This document shows positions 8,408 through 16,787 of a DNA stretch of 39,781 nt, one piece after another. A program made the position numbers and the translations under genes. Numbering within the stretch: the first letter of the stretch is position 1; every line of letters starts with the position of its first letter. Below the pieces are notes generated by a model, which was not told the origin of the DNA, did not search any database, and saw only the letters and a program-made list of their open reading frames with translations. Location: contig CALUVE010000019.1 of NCBI GenBank assembly GCA_944324135.1, forward strand, positions 1 to 39,781, given 5' to 3'. The stretch comes from Candidatus Gastranaerophilales bacterium (GTDB taxonomy: Bacteria > Cyanobacteriota > Vampirovibrionia > Gastranaerophilales > Gastranaerophilaceae).

Positions 8408-9460
8408 TTAGTTTTTCGGATATACAACACCATTCAAAACTGACACTACAGAATTTGTTAATGAAGTCTGGAATGCCTTATTGTAGCCTGTATCACGCAT
8501 CAATCCCGCAAGCGCTTCAAAAAGTTCATTGTTTACAAGCTTTGCGGTTTTGTCACTGTGTCTTTTGTTGACTTCAATAACGCCAATTGAAAGATCCGCT
8601 ATTTTGTCACCAAAATCTTCCATCTTAATTTTAGCGCCGCGTAAAGCCGAAACCTTAAATTCCGGGCCATTTTCACGTTTAATAGTCACAACTTCAAAAT
8701 CATTCCGGCTTTCATCTAAATCGTAGACTGTTACACGGTAATTACCATTTTCTGTTTTGACATCAAGATGTCCAACCTCTATACCGAAAGCTTCTTTAAC
8801 TCTTGCACCCTCGTCAAGCCAGCTTGTGCTCGGTGCAACATTCTGCAGTTCGCAATCGTTTCCGAAACGGACTTTTCTTTTTACATCCTGAACACTAATT
8901 GCGTTGTTATTTTTGACAGCAGAGAGTTTTCCGTCAAGGAAATTCTGGACATACTCACATCTTTCCGGGTTTGAATCACCCATTACAACAGAGTTGTCAG
9001 ATATCGGCTCTAGAATTAACTGCGGGAATTTTATTTCACCGGCAGAAAAACCGTCATCGCCGACAATCTCTATAGTTGTATTTACAAGTCTTTTTACGTC
9101 AAAAGGATAGCCTGTCATTCTGAGGACAACCTCGTCTATGCTTTTTTTGTTATTAGTCTTGCTGTAAAACTGGAAACGGCTGCGCTCTACAGGGGATTCC
9201 TCGTGAACAAGCTTGATGTTGTTCTGCGCATTTTCACTTAACAGCTCAATATTATTAACAGCAGCATCCTGACTTGTGTTCTCAATTGCACCTGAATTTA
9301 GCGGACTCATCGCAATCAGCACCGCAAGCGGTACTGCCTTTATCATAGGTGTAGAAACTCTTTCTTGATTTAATCTTTCACTATTTTTCTTTCCAAAAGA
9401 TACCGCATCATTTCGCGTATTATGATGCAAACTTATACTTGAAACAGGCATTATTGCCAT
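8408..9460 (-). CDS. Hypothetical protein, 350 residues, single N-terminal hydrophobic segment
   Basis: No family recognised. The N-terminal 40 residues are polar (SISLHHNTRNDAVSFGKKNS), then one hydrophobic stretch (MIKAVPLAVLIAMSPLNSGA, about 39-58) could be a signal anchor. The rest is mixed alpha/beta with many charged residues and a hydrophobic C-terminus (SVVSVLNGVVY). AAGGAG 11 bases before the ATG supports the start. It lies upstream of the 1053-residue gene on the same strand. The intergenic region to fba, 293 bases, holds an 11-base direct repeat. The function is unknown. Confidence 0.8.
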   Translation of the reverse strand: MAIMPVSSISLHHNTRNDAVSFGKKNSERLNQERVSTPMIKAVPLAVLIAMSPLNSGAIENTSQDAAVNNIELLSENAQNNIKLVHEESPVERSRFQFYSKTNNKKSIDEVVLRMTGYPFDVKRLVNTTIEIVGDDGFSAGEIKFPQLILEPISDNSVVMGDSNPERCEYVQNFLDGKLSAVKNNNAISVQDVKRKVRFGNDCELQNVAPSTSWLDEGARVKEAFGIEVGHLDVKTENGNYRVTVYDLDESRNDFEVVTIKRENGPEFKVSALRGAKIKMEDFGDKIADLSIGVIEVNKRHSDKTAKLVNNELFEALAGLMRDTGYNKAFQTSLTNSVVSVLNGVVYPKN

Positions 9461-9484
9461 AATTTCGTCTCCTTTACTTTATTC

Positions 9485-9570
9485 TTAACCCACAGTATTT
9501 TTTCGTATGTTATTTAAAGGCAAGTACAAAAATTTTTTTGCTACCTGTCTTTTTATCATTTAACCCACAG
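9485..9570. repeat. 11-base direct repeat TTAACCCACAG, two copies 75 bp apart
   Basis: Identical copies at 9485-9495 and 9560-9570 lie upstream of the minus-strand 350-residue gene and of fba on plus. They could be binding sites for one regulator of the divergent pair. No other function is visible. Confidence 0.4.
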
Positions 9571-9683
9571 CCCTTATTATATATATGTTTTCAGGGTTTG
9601 TAAAGTAGTATATACGATATTTACATAACTTTACATCATCTATATGAGAAGTAATCGTCACCGCATCGAATAAAAGAGCTGTC

Positions 9684-9735
9684 TTGTATTAAAACTTTGT
9701 TTGTTGTATTTTACATGTGTGTAAAATATTTTACA
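9684..9735 (+). promoter_or_regulatory. Candidate fba promoter with overlapping operator
   Basis: TTGTAT (9684-9689), 17-base spacer, TATTTT (9707-9712). A perfect inverted repeat TTTTACA-tgtg-TGTAAAA (9709-9726) overlaps the -10, and a third TTTTACA follows at 9729-9735. A repressor bound there would block initiation. Confidence 0.5.
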
Positions 9736-9753
9736 AGAAGAAGGAGACCTCAC

Positions 9754-10713
9754 ATGAGTGAAAGAAAATTAGTTGGAACAGGAGAAATGTTCAAAAAAGC
9801 ACTCGCAGGCGGTTATGCTATCGGTGCTTACAACGTTAACAACATGGAAATTTTGCAAGGTATTGCAGAAGCAGCTGAAGAAACCCAATCACCTATTATT
9901 TTGCAGGTTTCAGCAGGTGCAAGAAAATATGCTAACCAAACTTACTTAATCAAACTCGTTGAAGCTGCTCTGGCTACAACTACAGTACCTATCGCTTTAC
10001 ACTTAGACCACGGTGCTGATTTTGAAATTTGTAAAGCTTGTATCGACGGCGGTTTCTCATCAGTTATGATTGACGGTTCAAGATTCCCGCTTGAAGAAAA
10101 CATCAAGTTAACTAAACAGGTTGTTGACTACGCTCACCCGCGCGGAGTTTCAGTTGAAGCTGAACTCGGTAAACTTGCCGGTGTTGAAGATGATGTTAAA
10201 GTACACGCTAAAGATTCAACTTACACAGACCCTGAAGAAGCTGCCAGATTTGTTAAAGAAACAGGCTGCGATTCTCTCGCTGTAGCTATCGGTACTTCTC
10301 ACGGCGCTTACAAATTCAAAGGCGAAGCTAAATTAGACTTTGAAAGACTTGCTGAAATCAAAAAAGCAGTAAATGCAGCTGTTGGCTATGATTTTCCGCT
10401 TGTTCTTCACGGCTCTTCATCAGTTCCTAAAGAATTTGTAGAAAAATGCAACAAGTTCGGCGGCAATTTGCCTGATGCACAAGGTGTTCCGGAAGATATG
10501 CTTAACTACGCTTCTAAACACGGCGTTGCTAAAATCAATATTGATACTGACTTGAGACTTGCTATGACTTCTACAATCAGAGAATTCTTTATTGAACACC
10601 CTGAAAAATTTGACCCGAGAGAATATATGGGTCCTGGCAGAACTGCTGTTAAAGAAATGGTTAAACACAAAATGGTTGACGTTCTCGGTACTGCAGGACA
10701 CGCTAAAGACTAG
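9754..10713 (+). CDS. fba: Class II fructose-bisphosphate aldolase
   Basis: Zinc-dependent cleavage of fructose 1,6-bisphosphate to dihydroxyacetone phosphate and glyceraldehyde 3-phosphate, for glycolysis and gluconeogenesis. 319 residues. Catalytic and metal-binding features seen: LHLDHGADF (Asp85, His86), VEAELGKLAGVEDD (metal/cation Glu region), SHGAYKF, and LVLHGSSSVP (second zinc His). The start at 9754 follows AAGGAG by 8 bases; an upstream in-frame ATG at 9697 would add a basic, non-homologous leader. It is monocistronic, with a terminator 26 bases after the stop. Codon use is stronger and more GCT/GAA-biased than its neighbours, as expected for a highly expressed enzyme. Tagatose-bisphosphate aldolase is a related alternative. 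Confidence 0.95.
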   Translation: MSERKLVGTGEMFKKALAGGYAIGAYNVNNMEILQGIAEAAEETQSPIILQVSAGARKYANQTYLIKLVEAALATTTVPIALHLDHGADFEICKACIDGGFSSVMIDGSRFPLEENIKLTKQVVDYAHPRGVSVEAELGKLAGVEDDVKVHAKDSTYTDPEEAARFVKETGCDSLAVAIGTSHGAYKFKGEAKLDFERLAEIKKAVNAAVGYDFPLVLHGSSSVPKEFVEKCNKFGGNLPDAQGVPEDMLNYASKHGVAKINIDTDLRLAMTSTIREFFIEHPEKFDPREYMGPGRTAVKEMVKHKMVDVLGTAGHAKD

Positions 10714-10738
10714 TATTTCTTTTGTCGGAAATAATCCT

Positions 10739-10772
10739 AAAATCCCGCCTCTTATGAGAGACGGGATTTTTA
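10739..10772 (+). terminator. fba terminator
   Basis: Stem AAAATCCCG...CGGGATTTT (10739-10747 with 10762-10770), extended inside by TCT/AGA, followed by TTAT. Confidence 0.85.
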
Positions 10773-10792
10773 TATTTAGACAAAAGTTTAAA

Positions 10793-10822
10793 TTGACCGG
10801 AATAACAAATACATAGTATAAT
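10793..10822 (+). promoter_or_regulatory. Sigma70-type promoter
   Basis: TTGACC (10793-10798), 18-base spacer, TATAAT (10817-10822). It lies just after the fba terminator and 26 bases before the ATG at 10849. Confidence 0.75.
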
Positions 10823-10848
10823 ATATATATAATAAATAGGTGGTGAGA

Positions 10849-11466
10849 ATGAAAAAAATTCTTTGCGGATTAATGTTATCCATACTTTGCTTGAATACCG
10901 CGGCATTTGCCAAAGAAATTCCTAATGTCTCAGCTGTTATGACAGAAATAGACGCAAAAGAGTACAAACACAAAACTGTCAGAAAACACTATAACGTATA
11001 TAATCTAAAAATTACCAATAAAAATACAAAAGCTGTTCTTTTATCTTCAGATACAGAAGTCAGCTTTATTTCCGACTATCAGGATGATGTAACCTCAGCA
11101 ACAAGACGACAGCAATACCGCAATTCAAGAAAAAGAGATATGGGAAGATATTACGGAATTGCACTCCCCGGAGCTTTGCTTTCAGGATGTATAACCGTTG
11201 CCACTTTATTTATCGGCTCACCGGTTGCTGCGGCTGTTTTTGCAGGGATGTATCTTCCGACAGATAAAGCTGTCAGAACAAATGTTGCAATATCACAGGA
11301 TTTATTTGCTGAAAACGCATTACCGATAAGATTTGAGCCAAACCAGACATATAATGTCAGAGTTCTGGTTCCAAACGATATAGATGTTAATGGAATCGTG
11401 TTCTCTAACGTTTCATACGACTTAAAAGAAATGTACGAATTGCACGCAAAAGTTGAGGAATTATGA
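10849..11466 (+). CDS. Exported/membrane protein of unknown function
   Basis: 205 residues. The signal peptide MKKILCGLMLSILCLNTAAF has a likely cleavage at AFA/KE. A middle hydrophobic segment (about 105-135: IALPGALLSGCITVATLFI and following AAAVFAG) could span the membrane. The remainder has short beta-like strands (NVRVLVPNDIDVNG). An upstream in-frame GTG at 10840 was rejected because it overlaps the AGGTGG ribosome site at 10838-10843 that serves ATG 10849. The stop overlaps the next start by ATGA, so translation is coupled to the lipoprotein. Together they probably form a two-gene envelope unit. The family was not recognised. Confidence 0.8.
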   Translation: MKKILCGLMLSILCLNTAAFAKEIPNVSAVMTEIDAKEYKHKTVRKHYNVYNLKITNKNTKAVLLSSDTEVSFISDYQDDVTSATRRQQYRNSRKRDMGRYYGIALPGALLSGCITVATLFIGSPVAAAVFAGMYLPTDKAVRTNVAISQDLFAENALPIRFEPNQTYNVRVLVPNDIDVNGIVFSNVSYDLKEMYELHAKVEEL

Positions 11467-11921
11467 AAAAATTTTTAATGCCGGCACTGCTGCTTGGAAT
11501 ATGTCTGTACACAAGCGGGTGCAATCAATATATCACAACTGAAATAACCTCACAGGACGGAGAAGTCTATTATGGCGCATATAACAGACGTGATATGATT
11601 CATGCAGACGTCAAACTTTTCCAGAAAGGAACTAATCGCGAATGCGACGGGGTAATCTTTTTGAACGCACCATCAAGAAGTATTACTCTTAAAAACGACC
11701 GCGTTGATGCTACAATGATTGTCGGCTGCAACGATAAAACCATAATAAAAACCGAGTGGCAGCTTAAAAAACGAACTTTCAATGACGGATTCGGTGAGGG
11801 TGTTGACCAGTTTAACAATATTTACAGTTTCAAAACCATCTCTAAAAAAGAATTTCAAGAAATCGCAGGTTCACAAAAAATAAAATTTGCAAAAGAAAAC
11901 GAGTCCTATCTAAAATATTGA
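11463..11921 (+). CDS. Small lipoprotein
   Basis: 152 residues. Residues 1-20 end in a lipobox-like YTSGC (Cys20), so the protein is probably lipid-modified and anchored in the envelope. The mature part is beta-rich with motifs such as DGEVYYGAYNRRD and SRSITLKND, and has two further cysteines (NRECDG, VGCNDK) that could pair. It overlaps the previous stop by four bases (ATGA). A strong terminator follows at 11954-11987. The pairing with the upstream signal-peptide protein suggests they act together at the envelope. Family unknown. Confidence 0.8.
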   Translation: MKKFLMPALLLGICLYTSGCNQYITTEITSQDGEVYYGAYNRRDMIHADVKLFQKGTNRECDGVIFLNAPSRSITLKNDRVDATMIVGCNDKTIIKTEWQLKKRTFNDGFGEGVDQFNNIYSFKTISKKEFQEIAGSQKIKFAKENESYLKY

Positions 11922-11953
11922 TTGCATAAGGCTTGAAACCTGAATAACATTAA

Positions 11954-11987
11954 GAAAGCCGTGTTTGAAAATTCAAACGCGGCTTTT
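11954..11987. terminator. Bidirectional terminator between lipoprotein gene and ftsZ
   Basis: Stem AAAGCCGTGTTTGAA pairs with TTCAAACGCGGCTTT (one G-T), with A/T tracts on both sides. It serves convergent genes ending at 11921 and 12010. Confidence 0.9.
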
Positions 11988-12009
11988 ATCTTTTTCATAC
12001 TTACTGTTT

Positions 12010-13164
12010 CTATTTTTTCAAGAAATCAGGAATTTCTATGTTTGAAAAACTTGGTGACATTTCCGGCATAGATGGTCTCTTCGGCTGATTGAAGTTGTTA
12101 GCGAAGAAATCAGATGCGCTTAATTGTTTCACTTCAGTTTTTTGTTCAGGTTCTTGATTATTTTTCAATTCAAAACCGGTTGCAATAACTGTAACTTGGA
12201 TTTCACCTTGAATATTTTCGTTAACAGCAGTACCGATAATAACAGTAGCATCGTCAAGAACTGCATCGTGGATGATATTTGCAGCATCAGAGATTTCGTG
12301 CAATGTCATATCAGGTCCGCCGGTAATGTTAACGATAACGCCTGATGCACCGTTGATTGAAGATTCAAGTAATTTAGAGTTAATAGCGATTTCAGCAGCT
12401 TTAACAGCTCTGCCCTCGCCCTGACCGCGGCCGATACCCATAAGTGCTGAGCCGGATGACTGCATAACACATTTAACATCGGCAAAGTCAACGTTGATAA
12501 GCCCCGGAACGGTGATGATATCTGAAATACCTTGAACACCGCGGAGGAGAACTTCATCAACAATAGAGAATGATTCTGATAAAGTAACTTGTCTGTCAAC
12601 AACCTGAAGAAGTTTATCATTAGGGATAACGATAACGGCATCAACCGCTTCTCTTAATTTTTCCAAGCCCTGACAAGCTTGATTTTGTCTTTTTCTGCCT
12701 TCCCAGGAGAACGGTTTGGTAACAACTGCAATTGTCAAGATACCGAGTTCTTTGGCAATTTTAGCAACTACAGGAGCTGCACCTGTACCTGTGCCGCCGC
12801 CCATACCTGCTGTAATAAATACCATATCAGCACCATCAATTGCTTCGGTAATTTCCTGCTGTGCTTCTTCAGCAGCTCTTTCACCGACTGTAGGGTCTCC
12901 GCCAGCACCAAGACCGGCTGTTGATTTAGCACCTAATTGAATTTTGTTTTTGGTTTGACCGTATTCCAAAACTTGTAAATCTGTATTCATTAACCAGAAT
13001 TCTACGCCTGAAAGACCTGCTTTAATCATTCGGTTAACAGCGTTTCCGCCGCCGCCGCCAACACCTATAACTTTAATGTTGGTAGGGTTGATTGGAGTCC
13101 TTTGAGTCTGGTTATTTGATGGTTCTTCTTTTCTAGCGAAGATATCTGATACGTAATTTTCCAC
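12010..13164 (-). CDS. ftsZ: Cell division GTPase FtsZ
   Basis: A tubulin homologue that forms the division ring. 384 residues. Glycine-rich [16 protein letters not shown] at 31-46, tubulin signature GGGTGTGAA at 122-130, and synergy-region segment NVDFADVK. The C-terminal conserved peptide EIPDFLKK would bind SepF or other anchors, after a Q/K/P-rich linker. The start is GTG at 13164 with AGAGG about 10 bases upstream. It ends the cluster yggS-sepF-nadK-ftsZ. No ftsA is present, consistent with SepF as the membrane anchor, as in Cyanobacteria and Gram-positives. Confidence 0.97.
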   Translation of the reverse strand: MENYVSDIFARKEEPSNNQTQRTPINPTNIKVIGVGGGGGNAVNRMIKAGLSGVEFWLMNTDLQVLEYGQTKNKIQLGAKSTAGLGAGGDPTVGERAAEEAQQEITEAIDGADMVFITAGMGGGTGTGAAPVVAKIAKELGILTIAVVTKPFSWEGRKRQNQACQGLEKLREAVDAVIVIPNDKLLQVVDRQVTLSESFSIVDEVLLRGVQGISDIITVPGLINVDFADVKCVMQSSGSALMGIGRGQGEGRAVKAAEIAINSKLLESSINGASGVIVNITGGPDMTLHEISDAANIIHDAVLDDATVIIGTAVNENIQGEIQVTVIATGFELKNNQEPEQKTEVKQLSASDFFANNFNQPKRPSMPEMSPSFSNIEIPDFLKK

Positions 13165-13363
13165 TATTTTTACCTCTTATATTGATTATTACTTGACTTC
13201 AGTTACTTTATACTCATTTTATCAATGAATACATTAATAATATAATATCATACTATTTTAAATAGAAAAAAAGTACAATAATTTGTGTATAATTATGAAC
13301 AAAAATTAAGGCAAACCCCAGTAAATAAGAGGTAAAATTTAAATACATAATTCTTAATCATTT

Positions 13364-14158
13364 TCAGATATTGGCAGGAGAAGTACCCCAGTGAAGTTTG
13401 TCTTTCAATACAGAATAAAAATCTGCCCCGTCAAGAAGCGCCAATTTAGCGGTAAAATCGGATTTTCTTATATCAATTTCTGATTTGAATTCATAAAATT
13501 CCTGACCGTCAGTCGAGGCGACATAATGCATATCGGGATTGCCTGCAGAAATTGTTATTTTTTCATTATCAGGAATAACAATAGGGCGGGCAGTAAGGGT
13601 ATGCGGACAAATAGGAACAACAACAAATGCGTTCAGAGCCGGTGATATAACCGGCCCGCCTGCTGACAGACCGTATGCGGTTGAACCTGTCGGAGTTGTG
13701 ATGATAATACCGTCTGCGAGATAGTCACAGACCAGTTTATCGTTAATTTTCAGCGAAAATTTTGAAGTTCTGCCGGTAGAGGAACCTTTCACAACAAAAT
13801 CATTCAAAGCCAGTCTGTCGCCGCTTTGGAGCATAGTCCTCTCTTCAATTATGTATTTTTTCTTCAAAATCTTTTCTACGGATGTTTTTATGCTGCTTCT
13901 TGAACACTGTGACAAAAAGCCGAGGCGTCCAAGGTTTACACCAAAAATAAGAGTAGATGACTTTGCATAAAAGCGTGCAGCTTTCAAAATTGTTCCGTCA
14001 CCGCCGATTACAAATACAAACCTGTATCCGTCTTTTAAATTATCAATGTCAAATACATCCGGACGAATATTATTACGTCCGAGGACAAACTTCAACTCCG
14101 TCATTGCCTCTGAGGAGTGTTCTATATTTTTATTGTAAGCTATTGCGAATCTTTTCAT
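13364..14158 (-). CDS. nadK: NAD kinase
   Basis: Phosphorylates NAD to NADP. 264 residues, slightly short for the family (usually about 290). GGDGT is at 52-56, with the following ILKAARF helix. GVNLGRLGFLS is the second conserved block, LALNDFVVKG the substrate-binding Asn-Asp, and TPTGSTAYGLSAGGP the hallmark nucleotide loop. The ATG follows the sepF terminator by about 50 bases, so it may have its own promoter. It lies between sepF and ftsZ, a location I do not know from standard division clusters. Confidence 0.95.
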   Translation of the reverse strand: MKRFAIAYNKNIEHSSEAMTELKFVLGRNNIRPDVFDIDNLKDGYRFVFVIGGDGTILKAARFYAKSSTLIFGVNLGRLGFLSQCSRSSIKTSVEKILKKKYIIEERTMLQSGDRLALNDFVVKGSSTGRTSKFSLKINDKLVCDYLADGIIITTPTGSTAYGLSAGGPVISPALNAFVVVPICPHTLTARPIVIPDNEKITISAGNPDMHYVASTDGQEFYEFKSEIDIRKSDFTAKLALLDGADFYSVLKDKLHWGTSPANI

Positions 14159-14206
14159 ACACTACATATAACACAACTGACAACTTATATCAAATGATAC
14201 ATAAAG

Positions 14207-14237
14207 AAAAGGGAATGTTTTCTGCATTCCCCTTTTT
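14207..14237 (-). terminator. sepF terminator
   Basis: Stem GGGAATG (14211-14217) with CATTCCC (14225-14231), extended by flanking A/T runs. On minus it is followed by TTTTCTTTAT. Confidence 0.75.
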
Positions 14238-14270
14238 ATACAACTATCTCTTCTTATCTTCCCGATAGAC

Positions 14271-14771
14271 CTATTGCAGAGGACCTCTCCACAATGAATC
14301 GTTAAATTTATTCTGGTTAGCATTAACTTCAACAGACAAAGTTACATTGCTCGGAGTGAATACAAATACTAAATCACCTACTTTTTGCGGTTTGCCGCAT
14401 AATGCGTGAGCAGCGCCGCATACAAAGTCGATTGTTCTCTGTGATTGTTCTTTATCTAAAAGATGGAGGTTAAGAACAACTGTTTTTCTGTCTTTAAGGT
14501 TTTGTACAATATGGGCAGCATCATCAAAAGAACGAGGTTCAATTACCATTACTTCATATCCTCTGTAATTCGGATGATTAACAACTTTCAAGTCGTTTGA
14601 TTTTTCCATTTTAGATTGGAATGAATAAGCAGGATCAATTGCAAGATTATCCTGAACAGGATATTCTTCATTCATTTCATCTGCCATTTCATCAAAAATT
14701 GTTTCTCTTGGTTCAAACCCTTTTACCAAAAAATCAACTACTGATTTAATTTTGTCTGTTACTACTGCCAC
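14271..14771 (-). CDS. sepF: Cell division protein SepF
   Basis: Binds the FtsZ C-terminal peptide and the membrane and bundles FtsZ filaments. 166 residues. An N-terminal amphipathic start (KIKSVVDFLVKG) could bind membrane, then an acidic linker (about 20-50) and the SepF domain (about 68-145) with VMVIEPRSFDDAAHIVQNL, KTVVLNLHLLD and FVCGAAHALCG. A typical GDLVFVFTPSNV strand lies near the end. Yggs is 24 bases upstream, the same order found in Cyanobacteria and Firmicutes. The two genes probably share a transcript. Confidence 0.94.
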   Translation of the reverse strand: MAVVTDKIKSVVDFLVKGFEPRETIFDEMADEMNEEYPVQDNLAIDPAYSFQSKMEKSNDLKVVNHPNYRGYEVMVIEPRSFDDAAHIVQNLKDRKTVVLNLHLLDKEQSQRTIDFVCGAAHALCGKPQKVGDLVFVFTPSNVTLSVEVNANQNKFNDSLWRGPLQ

Positions 14772-14794
14772 CGATTTATCCTCCGTTAATTTAC

Positions 14795-15460
14795 TTACTC
14801 AAATAATTTTCTACCTATTCTTAACATTGTTGAGCCGCAGCGGGCTGCTATTTTATAATCCTGACTCATCCCCATAGAAATATCTTTTAACTCACAGTTG
14901 AATTTATTTTGAAGTTCATCTCTGAATGCCACTACATCAGCAAAAAGATTTTCAAGAGTTTTTTCCTCTGCACCCAGAGGAGCCATATTCATCAAACCTA
15001 GAACATTTACTCCGGGGAGAGCTTTTATTTTAGGAAAATCTTCCAAAAGGCTCTCTTTTGAATAACCAAACTTTTGAATTTCACCTGCGTTGTTCAGCTG
15101 GAGCAGTATGTCCTGAACTTTCCCGTGTTTTAGAGCTTCTTCGGATATTATCTCAGCAAGCTTGTAAGAATCTACCGAGTGAATTAAATCAAAAACACCG
15201 ATAACCTTTTTAACCTTGTTAGTCTGAAGATGACCGATAAAGTGGAATTTTGAATTATTCTTTAATTCATCAGACAACCGTTGAATTTTTTCAACAGCCT
15301 CCACAGCTCTTGATTCTCCGAAATTTCTAAGACCTGCTCTGTACGCAGCCTCTATAGCACTTTCATCAAAATATTTCGTCACTGCAATGATATTCAATCT
15401 ATAAGGTGCAATTTCTTCTTGTATTCGCAAAAAATTCTGTCTTATTCGTTCTTCTTGCAT
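14795..15460 (-). CDS. yggS: YggS/PROSC family pyridoxal-phosphate homeostasis protein
   Basis: A PLP-binding alanine-racemase-fold protein that buffers vitamin B6, with no known enzymatic reaction. 221 residues from the ATG at 15460. The PLP lysine is Lys29 in NIIAVTKYF. GLRNFGESRA and KFHFIGHLQTNKVKKVIG are family blocks, and LGLMNMAPLG and DISMGMSQDYKIA the C-terminal phosphate-binding part. I prefer ATG 15460 to an in-frame GTG at 15472 because AGGGGTGA lies 8 bases before the ATG and overlaps the GTG. It heads the division cluster with sepF directly downstream. Confidence 0.94.
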   Translation of the reverse strand: MQEERIRQNFLRIQEEIAPYRLNIIAVTKYFDESAIEAAYRAGLRNFGESRAVEAVEKIQRLSDELKNNSKFHFIGHLQTNKVKKVIGVFDLIHSVDSYKLAEIISEEALKHGKVQDILLQLNNAGEIQKFGYSKESLLEDFPKIKALPGVNVLGLMNMAPLGAEEKTLENLFADVVAFRDELQNKFNCELKDISMGMSQDYKIAARCGSTMLRIGRKLFE

Positions 15461-15746
15461 ATAATTTCTCACCCCTACAAGAACAAGCTCTTAATTAGAG
15501 CATATAATAATTTTACTCTAACTGTTTTGAGCAGACAACTATTTTATTTATTTGTTGAATGCCTCCTCTCCTTTTCCCTGAAAACCATGAGTCTGCCATG
15601 ATTTCAGGCTTATTAACTTTTCTTAATAATACAGTTACAATTTGTAATATTACACTTTTTGCACTTATAAAAACATGCCATTTTCTTAACAAATCGTAAA
15701 ATATATTATTTCTCTATATACAGAATAAACTATTTTAAGTGTAATT
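15461..15746. other. AT-rich spacer upstream of yggS
   Basis: 286 bases without a gene. It holds a short palindrome GCTCT-taatt-AGAGC (15487-15501) upstream of yggS, and otherwise AT-rich sequence. I see no terminator with a clear stem for the glycosyltransferase gene ending at 15747 and no RNA gene. Confidence 0.4.
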
Positions 15747-16787
15747 TTATCCTTTAAACAGATGAGTTTTTAAATTTTTGAGTTTTTTACCAAAGTTCAG
15801 CCATAAATAAATCTGGTATCCGAGCCAGTCTCTGCTCTTCATTGCAGAAAGAAGCTTGAAATTCTTCAATTTTTCACATATTGCAGGATTTAGGGTATCT
15901 AAAACACCATCAAAAACTGCCGCTTTCATCCTTTCATAGAAAGCTTTTTTATACTTCCAGTCAGCTTTATCAAAAAGGGCTGTGAGCTGCTCGTATTTGT
16001 ACTGAAAAAATGCGTATTTAAAGGCATTTTTCATATGCAGCTCCTCTATAGTTATCTCGAGGTCATTTATAACATTAAATATCTGGAAAATGTTTTCCGT
16101 ATAATTTTTGGTCAAAGAGCCTGAATTTGTCTGGTTATATGTATAATACGGCGCCGGAGTGATTTTAATACTTTCCGCATACAAAAAAGCCTGCAGGCAG
16201 AACAGAAAATCTTCAAAAGGATTGTATTTAAGAAATTTCAACTTTCTATTCCTTAGAAAATCCGTTCTGTATATCTTGTTCCATACAGCAAGCCCCGAGC
16301 AGAAAGGATTGTTACAATCCTCAAAAGTCAATTCACTGTTCACATCCTGCCAGTTGTCCCAGACTTCGACAGAAAATGAATATTTAGGCATAATATCAAC
16401 GGTATCGCATTCATCATAAAACCCGGCATTAAAAACAAATATATCAAGAATCCCGCCTCTTACTACCGAGGCAAAATCTGTATAAAGTGACAAATTCAAC
16501 CAATCATCCGCATCAACAAAATGAAGATACTCCCCTTTTGCAAGCTCTATACCTCTGTTACGGGCGACAGATGCCCCTTGATTTTGCTGTTTTTCAATGA
16601 TTATTCTGGAATCTTTGGAAGCGTATTCCTGTAGTATTTGCGGGGAGTTATCCGTTGAACCGTCGTCAATACAGATTATTTCAAGGTTTTCATGTGTCTG
16701 ATAGATAATTGAATCCAGACAGTGGCGCAAAAACTTTTCTGCGTTATAAACGGGGATTATTACTGATATTTTAGGATATTTAAACAT
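15747..16787 (-). CDS. GT2 glycosyltransferase, type A (last of four)
   Basis: 346 residues. A GT-A domain at 8-110: ISVIIPVYNAEKFLRHCLDS start, nucleotide-binding IICIDDGSTDNSP, and the metal-binding DADDW (DXD) at about residue 92. The C-terminal half carries CNNPF(C/Y)SG, NKIY, FEDFLF and AFFQYKYE, all shared with the gene at 17818-18804, its paralogue. A soluble inverting transferase adding a sugar to a surface glycan is likely; acceptor and donor cannot be read from sequence. The start ATG overlaps the stop of the upstream gene by 8 bases (ATGTTTAA). Confidence 0.9.
   Translation of the reverse strand: MFKYPKISVIIPVYNAEKFLRHCLDSIIYQTHENLEIICIDDGSTDNSPQILQEYASKDSRIIIEKQQNQGASVARNRGIELAKGEYLHFVDADDWLNLSLYTDFASVVRGGILDIFVFNAGFYDECDTVDIMPKYSFSVEVWDNWQDVNSELTFEDCNNPFCSGLAVWNKIYRTDFLRNRKLKFLKYNPFEDFLFCLQAFLYAESIKITPAPYYTYNQTNSGSLTKNYTENIFQIFNVINDLEITIEELHMKNAFKYAFFQYKYEQLTALFDKADWKYKKAFYERMKAAVFDGVLDTLNPAICEKLKNFKLLSAMKSRDWLGYQIYLWLNFGKKLKNLKTHLFKG

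Noticed and set aside
12679-12940. Cysteine-rich and alanine/proline-rich frames on plus
   Set aside because: Antisense of the glycine-rich FtsZ GTP-binding region, whose codons produce these compositions.
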